The position numbers and the translations under genes were made by a program. The notes under the pieces were generated by a model that did no database searches, was not told the origin of the DNA, and saw only the letters and a program-made list of their open reading frames with translations. A stretch of DNA of 27,798 bases from Planctomycetota bacterium (GTDB lineage Bacteria > Planctomycetota > Phycisphaerae > UBA1845 > UTPLA1). Every line of letters begins with the position of its first letter. Position 1 is the stretch's first letter. This document shows positions 9,028 to 16,455 of this stretch, piece by piece. The DNA is taken from positions 1 to 27,798 of the forward strand of contig JADJRI010000055.1 in assembly GCA_016712275.1 (NCBI GenBank), in the 5' to 3' direction.

Positions 9028-9293
9028 TCAGCTCGCCGCCTGCGCCTCCGGCTTCCACGTTCGCTTCGCCGGCTTCACAATGAGGCCCATGCGAATCGCC
9101 TTGGTCGAAACCTTCACGCGCACGATGCGGCCGTCAATCAACGCCCGAACCTTTTGAATATTCGGCTTGAATTTCCGCTTCGTCTTGCCGGTGACCTTGG
9201 TACCGACACCGCCCAAATACTTCGCCTTACCGCGATGGGCATATTGCCGGCCGGCCTTGGTCTTCTTCCCGTGAAATAGCAAACGCGTGGCAT
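9028..9293 (-). CDS. rpmB: 50S ribosomal protein L28, one frameshift
   Basis: The true start is ATG 9293, with TGAGGTG about 5 nt upstream. The first codons give MPRVCYFTG; then one base is missing in the GGGAA run (9267-9270), after which the other frame reads KKTKAGRQYAHRG and continues to KFKPNIQKVRALIDGR and VRVKVSTKAIRMGL. The pattern RVC..TGK at the N-terminus and (R/K)KF.PN(I/L)QK later is L28. The protein (about 88 residues) is a structural part of the large ribosomal subunit. Because L28 is normally essential, the frameshift is most likely an error in this sequence rather than in the cell. Confidence 0.9.
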
Positions 9294-9408
9294 ATGACAC
9301 CTCAAAACGTCGATTTTCCAAAATCCTGTAGAGTCCGGCAAGTCTAATACCCCCAGCCTAATCCTTCAAGACCCCATGCCGAACCGCTTTTGCGCCAGAA
9401 ACCGGGGA

Positions 9409-9429
9409 GCATGGGCCTCTGGCCCGTGC
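9409..9429. repeat. Short palindrome (GCATGGGCC / GGCCCGTGC)
   Basis: Nine-base arms with one mismatch and a 3-nt loop, in the gap between rpmB and the tRNA gene. It has no T-tract and resembles the other dispersed palindromes rather than a terminator. Confidence 0.5.
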
Positions 9430-9527
9430 GAATCAAAGGCCCTTCTTTGGCTTTTTCCCAAACTGTACCAGTTACCCTTGGTCCGGTTGAAGGGATTTCT
9501 GCCTGTTGTTACGATCCTTCATCGTTT

Positions 9528-9617
9528 CGGGCTGTGGCGCATAGGCTAGACGCGGCTGGTTAAGTCCAGCTGTCCCGAAAGGGACTTGAAACGGGGTTCG
9601 ATTCCTCGTCAACCCGA
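9528..9617 (+). tRNA. tRNA-Leu (class II), anticodon loop one base short
   Basis: Cloverleaf parts can be drawn. The D-stem is GCG/CGC with a loop containing GGCTAGA, which is typical of Leu. The anticodon stem is GCTGG/CCAGC (9555-9559, 9566-9570). The long variable arm is GTCCC-GAAA-GGGAC (9572-9585). The T-arm is CGGGG-TTCGATT-CCTCG (9592-9608). Acceptor strands 9528-9534 and 9610-9616 pair at 6 of 7 positions, leaving discriminator A9617. The anticodon loop is TTAAGT, only six bases; one more T or C after the first TT would give anticodon TAA or CAA. No CCA is encoded. Leu identity is inferred from the arm and loop pattern. Confidence 0.78.
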
Positions 9618-9797
9618 GGCGTTTTCTTCAATCGACACCAGTACCCTGCCCCTTTTTCGCCCTCCGACGCCCGAAGTCCGATAGAATCTCCTTATGGATT
9701 AACGTAACCCGGCCTTGGCCCCGCTTTCCGAAGCACCCCCAAGGCCCATATACCGCAATTTCCCCTCCCCACGAGCGTTATGCTCTGCGAGGATCCG

Positions 9798-10433
9798 ATG
9801 GACGACGCGGCGTTGGCGGCAGTCATTCAAGCAGCGCAGCGCGGTGAGCCGGCTGCGTTCGACCGCCTTGTCGACCTGTTCGCCTCGCGTATTGCCGGCT
9901 TCCTCTATCGAATGACCGGTTCCCGGCAGGAATCGGAAGACCTCGTACAGGAGGTCTTCCTGAGGTTGGTACGAATGATCGGCGCATATCAACACGACGG
10001 CCGCTTCGAGCCCTGGCTCTTTCGCATCGCCGCGAACCTCGCGCGCGATCGCGTCCGACGTGCCAAGCGAGCCCCGACATTCACTTCGGAATCGAAGGAA
10101 GGCGCCAACGGCGATGGTCATAACACTGTTGATCGACTGAACCAGTTACCCAGTGCCCACGAAGCCGCCGACACACGAATGATTCACGATGAAGACATGC
10201 GAGCGCTGAACTCGGCATTGCAGTTGCTGCCCGATGGCGAACGCGAAGTCATCATGCTGCGTCATTTTTCGCAGCTTTCATTCAAGGAAATCGCCGACCT
10301 GACCGGCACGCCCCTCGGCACCGCCCTGGCCCGTGCCCACCGGGGGCTCGCGAAACTGCGGGAACTTATGTCCGATGCACCGGCCCAACCGACCATCGGC
10401 CAGGCGCGCGCCGTCTCGACGGGAGGATGTTGA
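9798..10433 (+). CDS. ECF-type RNA polymerase sigma factor
   Basis: About 211 residues. ATG 9798 is chosen over 9780 because GAGG at 9789-9792 is correctly spaced before it. Region 2 is clear: AAFDRLVDLFASRIAGFLYR, ESEDLVQEVFLRLVR, then FEPWLFRIAANLARDRVRR. A 40-residue acidic/polar linker leads to region 4: LQLLPDGEREVIMLRHFSQLSFKEIA with the helix GTALARAHRGLAKLR. The following gene starts 4 nt after the stop and encodes a one-helix membrane protein, so this is a second sigma/anti-sigma unit. Confidence 0.9.
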   Translation: MDDAALAAVIQAAQRGEPAAFDRLVDLFASRIAGFLYRMTGSRQESEDLVQEVFLRLVRMIGAYQHDGRFEPWLFRIAANLARDRVRRAKRAPTFTSESKEGANGDGHNTVDRLNQLPSAHEAADTRMIHDEDMRALNSALQLLPDGEREVIMLRHFSQLSFKEIADLTGTPLGTALARAHRGLAKLRELMSDAPAQPTIGQARAVSTGGC

Positions 10434-10437
10434 CACC

Positions 10438-10968
10438 ATGAAATCTCACGATCGAAACATGCACAACGAGATCGCCGAAGGCGAAGCATGGCTGTCGCGG
10501 TTTGAAACCCAGCCGCTCGACGCCGATGTGCTCGCCCGCATCAAGACCGCTGTTCGCGACGAACTCGTCGGTGCCAACGCCCCGGCCGCACGCTCCATCG
10601 CATTCGTGCCTGGTATGGTTCACTTGCCGCCGCCGCCATGATCGCGTTGGCCGTCGGCATGGCGTGGTATTCCGTGCGCCTCACGCCTGACCCGATTTTC
10701 GTGGCCGCAACGGGTCCCTTTTACTGCACAGGACGCGGAGCAAATCGAAAGCACGATCGAAGCCATCGCCATGGCGCCCGCCGCCGCGACCGACGACAGC
10801 CTGGCCGAACTTGAAAAACTCGTCGAGGCCGATGTCTGGTCCGTCGACGGTTCAGCCCTGTATGACGCCTTCGAGAGCGCATTTACCGACGATTCCGACA
10901 CCACCGACCCAACGGGCACATCGTCCAGCCGGATCAACCGGCACATCACCACCGGAGAGGTTTCATGA
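10438..10968 (+). CDS. Probable membrane anti-sigma factor, two frameshifts
   Basis: About 176 residues from ATG 10438. The cytoplasmic part (MKSHDRNMHNEIAEGEAWL...) is helical but has no HxxxCxxC zinc motif. After PGM an indel near 10615-10640 restores SLAAAAMIALAVGMAWYSV, one membrane helix. A second indel in the T-run 10719-10722 (one T too many) restores TGPFTAQDAEQIESTIEAIAM. The tail is acidic and Ser/Thr rich. Position right after an ECF sigma and the one-helix layout suggest an anti-sigma factor; family membership cannot be shown. Its stop overlaps the next start (ATGA, 10965-10968). Confidence 0.6.
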
Positions 10969-12020
10969 GTCCGCATCAATTGAGAAAGTGTCAATTAGTT
11001 GGCATCTTGGCATGCGCCGCATTATTGATCGTCGCGTTGACGACGGCCGCACCCGCATCCTTTGCCGAGCCGCCCGCCGACAAAAAGGCGGACGAGCCGA
11101 AGGATGACGACAAGAACGCCCGGGAAAACAAGGACAACGACGACCGTCCGCCCCTCGGCGGCCCCCGCTCCGATCGGCCGCGCCGACGCGGACCCGAAGG
11201 CCGGCAGCGCGGCATGGACGATGACGACCAAGGCGACCGGCCCGGCAGCTTCGGCCCCCGCGAAGGCCGCGGCCAGCGCCCCTTCCGTCCCGATGGCGAA
11301 GGCCCGCGCGAAAGCCGTCGAGGCCCATTCGCGCCCCGCGGCGATGGTGACGCTCCCTTCCCGCCGATTCCGCCCGAAGTCATGAAGGAACTCGAAGAAA
11401 TTATCCGGGTCGAAGCCCCCGAACTCTACAAGCGCATCATGCGCTGGCGTGAAAACCAGCCGGAGCGGTTCGACCGCGCCATGGCCAAGTTCCAGCCTTC
11501 CATTCGCGAATACCTCACCCTGCGCAGCGCCGAACCGGCCCTCGCCAAGAAAGTCATGCGGGAAATCGGCATCGAGATTCGAATCCGCAAGCTTGCGTTT
11601 GAGTATGCACGATTCGACGCCGACAGCGCATCGCCCGAACGATCCAGAATCGAAGGCGAACTGGGCAAGCTCGTTCGCGAACAGGTCGACATTCGCCTCG
11701 AACGCCGCGCTGCACGGCTTCGCTTCCTCGAAGCAAAGCTTGAAGAAGAAAAAGCCAAGCTCGCCGCTGAACAGGCCGCCATCGAAGTCCACTACAAGGC
11801 CCGCCTTGAGGAAGTCAAACGAGGCCACTTCGACGACCCCGAATCCGGCCGCGGCTTCAAAGGTCCGCGCGGCCCCGGCGGCCCGCCTCCCGGCGATCGT
11901 GGCGCGACGCGTGGCGAGCGCAGGCCGCGCGATCGACGTGCGGACGATGACCGCGATCCTCCGCCGGATCGTCGCGAGCCTCCGCCCGACGACGAAGCTG
12001 AAGAAATGTCACGACCATGA
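10965..12020 (+). CDS. Exported Gly/Pro/Arg-rich protein with central helical domain
   Basis: 351 residues, starting in an ATGA overlap with the putative anti-sigma gene, so translation is coupled. There is a signal peptide (residues about 1-34, ending ASFA-EP). An acidic/basic low-complexity stretch rich in GPRE and DRP repeats follows (about 35-130). A helical domain with coiled-coil character comes next (about 135-285; EVMKELEEIIRVEAPELYKR, later LEAKLEEEKAKLAAEQAAIE). The tail is another Gly/Pro/Arg/Asp-rich segment. The helical core is reminiscent in size and composition of periplasmic Spy/CpxP or zinc-resistance sensors, but I see no diagnostic motif. As third gene of an ECF operon it may be the sensor or the target of the response. 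Confidence 0.7.
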   Translation: MSPHQLRKCQLVGILACAALLIVALTTAAPASFAEPPADKKADEPKDDDKNARENKDNDDRPPLGGPRSDRPRRRGPEGRQRGMDDDDQGDRPGSFGPREGRGQRPFRPDGEGPRESRRGPFAPRGDGDAPFPPIPPEVMKELEEIIRVEAPELYKRIMRWRENQPERFDRAMAKFQPSIREYLTLRSAEPALAKKVMREIGIEIRIRKLAFEYARFDADSASPERSRIEGELGKLVREQVDIRLERRAARLRFLEAKLEEEKAKLAAEQAAIEVHYKARLEEVKRGHFDDPESGRGFKGPRGPGGPPPGDRGATRGERRPRDRRADDDRDPPPDRREPPPDDEAEEMSRP

Positions 12021-12052
12021 CACAAGGTGTGTCGATTTGTAGTCCGAAGTAG

Positions 12053-12068
12053 GGTGGGCTCAGCCACC
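12053..12068. repeat. GGTGGGCTCAGCCCACC palindrome, copy with one C missing
   Basis: Reads GGTGGGCTCAGCCACC; differs from the other copies by one C in the CCC run. Confidence 0.75.
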
Positions 12069-12115
12069 TTCCGCAGTCGGGAATGTCACAAATTGATGCG
12101 ATAACCCAATTCCTC

Positions 12116-12133
12116 AGTCCGTTTCAACGGGCT
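12116..12133. repeat. GTTTCAAC-core hairpin, copy 3 with a wobble pair
   Basis: AGTCC-GTTTCAAC-GGGCT. The arms pair with one G-U wobble, so pairing is kept as RNA although the DNA palindrome is imperfect. It is followed by TACCTCCCCGCCTTCAGGC, which resembles the sequence after the copy at 8563. Confidence 0.65.
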
Positions 12134-12186
12134 TACCTCCCCGCCTTCAGGCATCGCGCAATGCCGCGCCAACCCATCACCGGAAC

Positions 12187-12866
12187 TTACGTCACCTTAA
12201 ATCCGTCATCATATTCAACCACAACAACCGGCATCGGCCCCGCAATCGCATTCTTGAATCTCGGAAATATCCGCGTCCAGAATGCCACAGCCTTGGCATC
12301 CTGCCGCTTCAATGAGAACACGTGCTTCCCCGCCCCGTTCGCGCTCAGTGCGTAATACCCAAACGCGCCGCCACCCATCGCAAAAAGTCCCACCGCCCCG
12401 CCGCCAAATGCAATCAACCCCAATGACCCGCCGCCGATCGACACAATCCCGATCGCTCCGCCCCCCATCGCAATCACGCCGACCGCCATCCCGCCCACCG
12501 CGATCAGGCCGATCGACAACCCGCCGACCGCCACAATGCCAAGACCCACACCCGGTATGCCGAAGTATCCCCCGGATCAACGAGCGGCACCGGCCCGATC
12601 ATGATCTTCGGCACGGCAAGCACCCGAGTTGTCAGCAATATCAATCCGCCCATCATCAGACCGAACGGCGCCATCGTCAGCAATTGATAGAATGCCAGCG
12701 CTTTTTGAAACGCCCGCGAGTCGAAATTCGGATTGTCCGGTATCAACCCCAGCGTCTTCAATTGCCGCCTGAGCCGCCCATTCTCCGATTCCAGAATATC
12801 CAGCCGGCGGCGCAGTTCATCCCCATCCTCTGGAGCCCGCTCCATTGTTTTGAATTCGTCGGTCAT
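12187..12866 (-). CDS. Membrane protein with glycine-rich decapeptide repeats, one frameshift
   Basis: About 226 residues in two frames, joined at the C-run 12569-12573; one extra G on the coding strand gives LVDPGGYFGIPGVGLGIV. The N-terminus has a short coiled coil (DELRRRLDILESENGRLRRQ). One hydrophobic helix follows (ALAFYQLLTMAPFGLMMGGL), then six or seven tandem 10-residue units such as GLSIGLIAVG, GMAVGVIAMG, GGAIGIVSIG, GGSLGLIAFG and GGAVGLFAMG. A soluble tail closes it. The strict G-G-x-x-h-G-h-h-A-h register suggests a repetitive beta or tightly packed helical fold. I recognise no named family. Confidence 0.65.
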
Positions 12867-13193
12867 GATCGACGTGCCTTAATCCGCCGCGCGAGCTCGC
12901 CTTCGACGCCCATTCATCTTAACGCTGTTAACGCTTCGATGGACAGGCATTAACACTCCACCAACAGGCACGCCGCCCGCCGCATTTTCGCCGATTCTGG
13001 TACTGGTAAAGTTTGATGTGGCACAACCGCCCCCGGCTGTGGGTCTTCATCATTCTTCACCAGAACTCAAATTTGCCCAAATGTTGCCAACCCGCGTCGG
13101 ACCGGTACGATATGTCGCTTTCGTCGCCAAAATGTCCGCACGGGCAAATCGTCCGCCCCCAGCGCACTGCAATGGCGGATGGAGATCACCATC
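12867..13193. other. Intergenic region with one dispersed palindrome
   Basis: 327 nt between the divergent decapeptide-repeat gene and cysK. The only structure seen is CACAACCG-CCCC-CGGCTGTG at 13022-13041, a copy with one mismatch of the element at 19761-19780. Confidence 0.6.
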
Positions 13194-14133
13194 ATGGCAA
13201 AACTGCATGCAAACATCGTTGATGTCGTCGGCAACACCCCGCTGGTTCGAATCAACCGCATCATCCAGTCCAGGGCCGAGGTTTATGCCAAGCTCGAATA
13301 CATGAATCCCCTCGCCAGCGTCAAAGACCGCCTCGGCAAAGCCATGATCGAAGCCGCCGAGCGCGACGGCAAAATCAACAAAGACACCGAAATCATCGAG
13401 CCGACCAGCGGCAACACCGGCATCGGCCTCGCCTTCATCTGCGCCTCGCGCGGATACAAGCTCACGCTGACGATGCCCGAGTCCATGAGCCTCGAACGCC
13501 GCGCCCTGCTCAAGTCCTTTGGCGCGAAGCTCGTCCTCACCCCCGCGACCGAAGGAATGCCCGGCGCCATCAAGCGCGCCCGCGAACTCCTCGCCGAAAC
13601 CAAAAACAGCTTCATGCCCCAGCAATTCGAAAACCCCGCCAACCCCGAAATCCACCGCAAGACCACAGCGATGGAAATCTGGAACGACACCGACGGCCGC
13701 GCCGACATTCTCATCTCCGGCATCGGCACCGGCGGCACCATCACCGGCGTCGGCGAAGTCATCAAGGCGAAAAAGCCCTCGTTTCGCGTCGTCGCTGTCG
13801 AGCCGGAGGAATCGCCCGTGCTCACGCAGGCGCGAAGGCCAGCCGCTCAAGCCCGGCCCGCACAAAATTCAGGGCATCGGCGCCGGCTTCGCCCCGTCCG
13901 TGCTCAATCAGTATATCTACGACGAAATCGAACGCGTTAGCTCGGCCGATGCCATGGCTTGGGCACGCCGCTCCGCAAAGGAATAGGGCATTCTCTGCGG
14001 CATCTCCTCCGGCGGTCTCTGCGCCGCCGACCGCGTCGCCCAGAAACCGGAAAACGCCGGCAAGCTCATAGTCGCGATCCTCGCCTCGTCCGGCGAGCGC
14101 TACCTCAGCACGCCGCTCTTCGCAGAGGCATGA
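13194..14133 (+). CDS. cysK: Cysteine synthase (O-acetylserine sulfhydrylase), one frameshift and one in-frame stop
   Basis: About 313 residues from ATG 13194, with GGAG about 9 nt upstream. PLP fold-type II motifs are present: NTPLVRI, the PLP lysine in NPLASVKDRLG, the substrate loop TSGNTGIGLAF, and the phosphate-binding GIGTGGTITGVG. The enzyme makes cysteine from O-acetylserine and sulfide. A one-base loss near 13833 moves the frame to QPLKPGPHKIQGIGAGF. A TAG at 13984-13986 then replaces an expected Glu-type codon in RSAKE-x-GILCGISSGG, and the same frame runs on through GERYLSTPLF to TGA 14131-14133. Either this copy is decayed or the consensus is poor here. cysC follows. Confidence 0.88.
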
Positions 14134-14155
14134 AACGTCTCACGTAAAACTGTAG

Positions 14156-14172
14156 GGTGGGCTCAGCCCACC
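14156..14172. repeat. GGTGGGCTCAGCCCACC palindrome
   Basis: Perfect 8-bp arms, followed by a degenerate tail (ATAACTGAAAACTGCTAACT...). It sits between cysK and cysC. Confidence 0.8.
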
Positions 14173-14235
14173 TTTCTCCTGATAACTGAAAACTGCTAAC
14201 TAACAACTATTGACTTGCAACCAGGAACTAAAAAA

Positions 14236-14850
14236 ATGACCGCCATCAAAGCAACAAACGTCGTCTGGCACGAAGGGCACGTCGATCGCGCCGACCGCGC
14301 CAAACTCCTCAAACAAGAAGGCTGCACCATCTGGCTTACCGGCCTCCCCTCCAGCGGCAAGAGCACGATCGGCTTCTCCTTGGAGCACGCCCTCGTGCAG
14401 CCAGGGCCGCCTCGCCTACGTTCTCGACGGCGACAACATCCGCCACGGCCTCAACAAAAACCTCGGCTTCTCCGCCGAAGACCGCGCCGAGAACATCCGC
14501 CGCATCGGCGAAGTCGCCAAACTCTTCGCCGACGCCGGCGTCATCACCATCACCTCCTTCGTCAGCCCCTACCACGCCGACCGCGACGCGGTGCGCAAGC
14601 TGCACGACGACGCGAAAATGACCTTCATCGAAGTCTTCGTGGACACGCCGGTCGACCTCTGCGCCGAGCGTGACCCAAAGGGCCTCTACAAAAAAGCCCG
14701 GGCCGGCGAAATCAAAACTTCACCGGCGTCAGCGACCCCTACGAAGCCCCAACCAAGCCCGACCTCATCCTCAAAACCGCCGACATGAAGCTCGAAGAAT
14801 GCGTGGCCACGCTGGCCGCCCACCTCGAATCGAAAGGCCTCTTGTCTTAA
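14236..14850 (+). CDS. cysC: Adenylylsulfate (APS) kinase, two frameshifts
   Basis: About 204 residues from ATG 14236 (AGGA 9 nt upstream). The Walker A loop is GLPSSGKST. After an indel near 14400 the frame reads RLAYVLDGDNIRHGLN, the DGDN(V/I)RHGL signature of APS kinases. ENIRRIGEVAKLFADAG and the lid-proximal SFVSPYHADRDAVR follow. A second indel in the A-run 14714-14717 restores FTGVSDPYEAPTKPDL, the APS-binding segment, and the frame ends at TAA 14848-14850. The enzyme phosphorylates APS to PAPS for sulfate assimilation or sulfation. Together with cysK this is a small sulfur-assimilation locus. Confidence 0.9.
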
Positions 14851-14929
14851 CAGAGCCGCGCCCGTTAGGAAGCGGTCGGCGCTCAAACTCGACGCATCTT
14901 CGAATGCCAGTTGAACGTGCCGTAATGGT

Positions 14930-14963
14930 GGCACGGGCAAGCGGCCGTATGCTTACCCGTGCC
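14930..14963. repeat. Long palindrome after cysC
   Basis: GGCACGGGCAAGC (14930-14942) and GCTTACCCGTGCC (14951-14963) pair at 12 of 13 positions with an 8-nt loop. It could act as a terminator for cysC, but there is no T-run. It resembles the other dispersed palindromes. Confidence 0.6.
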
Positions 14964-15064
14964 GATGCTATCGCCATATTAGACGCGGCCCGGCGCGTCA
15001 TCTCAACCTGACGTGCCACGCAACAGCCGTAATTCAATTCGAGTTATTGCATTATTCGATTTGA

Positions 15065-15256
15065 CTATTTCGCCGGCTGAGCCTTCTTCATTCTTGAGTA
15101 AACAAACCAACCCAAGCTATTTGCAATAACGAAAAGATAAACGGTACCGAAATGCCAAAGAAAGAGCAAACTGAATATCCACATTCCGACGAGCATACCA
15201 TTCGTCAAACAGAAAATCACCAACACCTTACGATTCCGGAAAAACTTAGGCGGCAT
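15065..15256 (-). CDS. Small two-helix membrane protein
   Basis: 63 residues from ATG 15256, overlapping the end of the upstream zinc-ribbon gene by 11 nt, which suggests coupled translation. It has a basic start (MPPKFFRNRK), two hydrophobic helices (VLVIFCLTNGMLVGMWIFSL and HFGTVYLFVIANSLGWFV) and a basic end. No family is recognised; it may work with the upstream membrane protein. Confidence 0.55.
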   Translation of the reverse strand: MPPKFFRNRKVLVIFCLTNGMLVGMWIFSLLFLWHFGTVYLFVIANSLGWFVYSRMKKAQPAK

Positions 15257-15761
15257 CAATCTCAACTCCGCATTTTTCAATCTTAAGGCCGCACTCCGAG
15301 CAAATGCCGCTCGCGCATCCACGAAGGTCATACCCACACCGCTGACAATAACCCTCCGGCACCCGCTTCATGCGCCGCACTATTTCCTTCATCGTCCGAA
15401 AGACAATTCCGAAGAGTGCCGCAGCAAAGGCGAGAAGAAACTGGCTTATCAAGTTTGGCACGACCAAACCTGTAAAGTCCAACGGTCGCCTAAAACGCGA
15501 AACCACGAATGCAGATGCAGGAAGAACGAACAACATGGCAAAGTTATACCTGACCCACTTGCCATCCAGCGCCACCGCAAGTCCTACATAGAAAAGGCCA
15601 ACGATGATAAAACCGCCAACACTCCACTCCATGCAAATCGCTGCCGTATTTCCGCTCGATGCAATGATCGCAAGCAGAACGTAAACGCACACGATCGCGC
15701 TCGCGATCTTCTTGTTCCAGACAAGCTTCATCCCCAATATCCCGTCAAGCTTCTTGTTCAT
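15246..15761 (-). CDS. Membrane protein with C-terminal CGYDLRG-type zinc ribbon
   Basis: About 171 residues from ATG 15761, with AGGA 8 nt upstream; another ATG at 15776 is possible. Four hydrophobic helices are followed by a short cytosolic tail with CQRCGYDLRG and CSECG, a four-cysteine zinc ribbon. I know this tail as widespread in planctomycete proteins, where its role is unknown. A second protein of the same build is at 22040-22591. GC is lower than in neighbouring genes. Confidence 0.7.
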   Translation of the reverse strand: MNKKLDGILGMKLVWNKKIASAIVCVYVLLAIIASSGNTAAICMEWSVGGFIIVGLFYVGLAVALDGKWVRYNFAMLFVLPASAFVVSRFRRPLDFTGLVVPNLISQFLLAFAAALFGIVFRTMKEIVRRMKRVPEGYCQRCGYDLRGCASGICSECGLKIEKCGVEIDAA

Positions 15762-15876
15762 CGCCGCGTCCTGCATCGCCCGCCCTGACCAACCCTTGTT
15801 CCTATTGTACTCAAAACCCGTAATGTGTAACTCGCAACTCTAAAACCTCCGCGTACCATACACCCCAATGACCCCG

Positions 15877-16010
15877 CGCTTCATCGACCTCCACCTCCAC
15901 TCCTCCGCCTCCGACGGCCGCTACCCGCCCGCGCGCCTCATCGAAATGGCCCACGCCCGCGGCCTATCCGCCGTCGCCCTCACCGACCACGACACCACCG
16001 CCGGCCTCGC
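15877..16010 (+). repeat. 134-bp direct repeat, left copy
   Basis: Identical to 18669-18802 except for two bases by eye. Weaker similarity continues about 25-30 nt upstream of both copies. Confidence 0.9.
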
Positions 16011-16021
16011 GATGGGCCATG

Positions 16022-16050
16022 TTGACGCACGACAATCAGTAAATTATCAT
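16022..16050 (+). promoter_or_regulatory. Sigma-70-like promoter for the antitoxin gene
   Basis: TTGACG (16022-16027), a 17-nt spacer and TATCAT (16045-16050) lie 27 nt before the ATG at 16078. The region is strikingly AT-rich and begins 11 nt after the repeat junction. Confidence 0.5.
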
Positions 16051-16077
16051 ATAATTCTCTGATCTATGGAGGTGCCC

Positions 16078-16386
16078 ATGTTGCGTGCTGACGACATCCA
16101 ATCATTAACTGAGTTCCTGCGTAATCACAAAAAGCATATCCAGAAATTAAAGAAAAGCGGCCGTCCCGCGGTTCTCACGATCAACGGCCGCGCCGAAGTT
16201 GTTATTCAAGACGCAGCTTCCTATCAAGCGATGGTGGATGCGGTCGATCGAATGGAGGCCATCGAGGGCCTTCGTCGTGGCTTGGCTTCCATGCGCGCCG
16301 GAAAGGGCAAACCGGCCGCCGTTGTAATCAAGGAACTTCGGAAGAAATTTCGCGTGCCGCGCAATTCAGCTTCGACCCGAAACTGA
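16078..16386 (+). CDS. Orphan Phd/YefM-type antitoxin
   Basis: 102 residues from ATG 16078, with GGAGG 5 nt upstream; ATG 16066 overlaps that site and is rejected. The pattern VLTINGRAEVVIQDAASYQA followed by an ERM.AIEGLRRGLA helix is the Phd/YefM fold. These proteins bind their own promoter DNA and, with the C-terminal tail, neutralise a RelE/ParE or Doc toxin. No toxin ORF follows: the next gene encodes an exported protein. It is the first gene inside the segment bounded by the 134-bp repeats. Confidence 0.78.
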   Translation: MLRADDIQSLTEFLRNHKKHIQKLKKSGRPAVLTINGRAEVVIQDAASYQAMVDAVDRMEAIEGLRRGLASMRAGKGKPAAVVIKELRKKFRVPRNSASTRN

Positions 16387-16455
16387 GTAAAATAAACCGA
16401 CTTCTGCATCCAATTGCATCTTTGTGTCGTACTTCCATTCGAAAGGGCCATTCAA

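Larger units (their letters stand above)
15868..16062 (+). pseudogene. Duplicated 5' fragment of the PHP phosphoesterase gene
   Basis: The first 48 codons (RFIDLHLHSSASDGRYPPAR through LTDHDTTAGLA) match those of the complete gene at 18660. The match then stops abruptly at 16010/16011 and the frame ends 17 codons later. The fragment keeps the DLHLHSxxSDG and LTDHDT metal-binding motifs but lacks the rest of the PHP fold, so it cannot be an enzyme. Confidence 0.85.

Noticed and set aside
11022..11828. Long minus-strand frame opposite the exported coiled-coil protein
   Set aside because: Mirror of a GC-biased coding sequence; the plus-strand gene has a signal peptide and an ATGA coupling.
13050..13865. 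271-codon minus-strand frame opposite cysK
   Set aside because: Shadow of cysK caused by GC-rich third positions; no ribosome site.
16022..16055. TTGACG paired with TATAAT at 16050
   Set aside because: The spacer would be 22 nt; the 17-nt spaced TATCAT at 16045 is the better -10 box.
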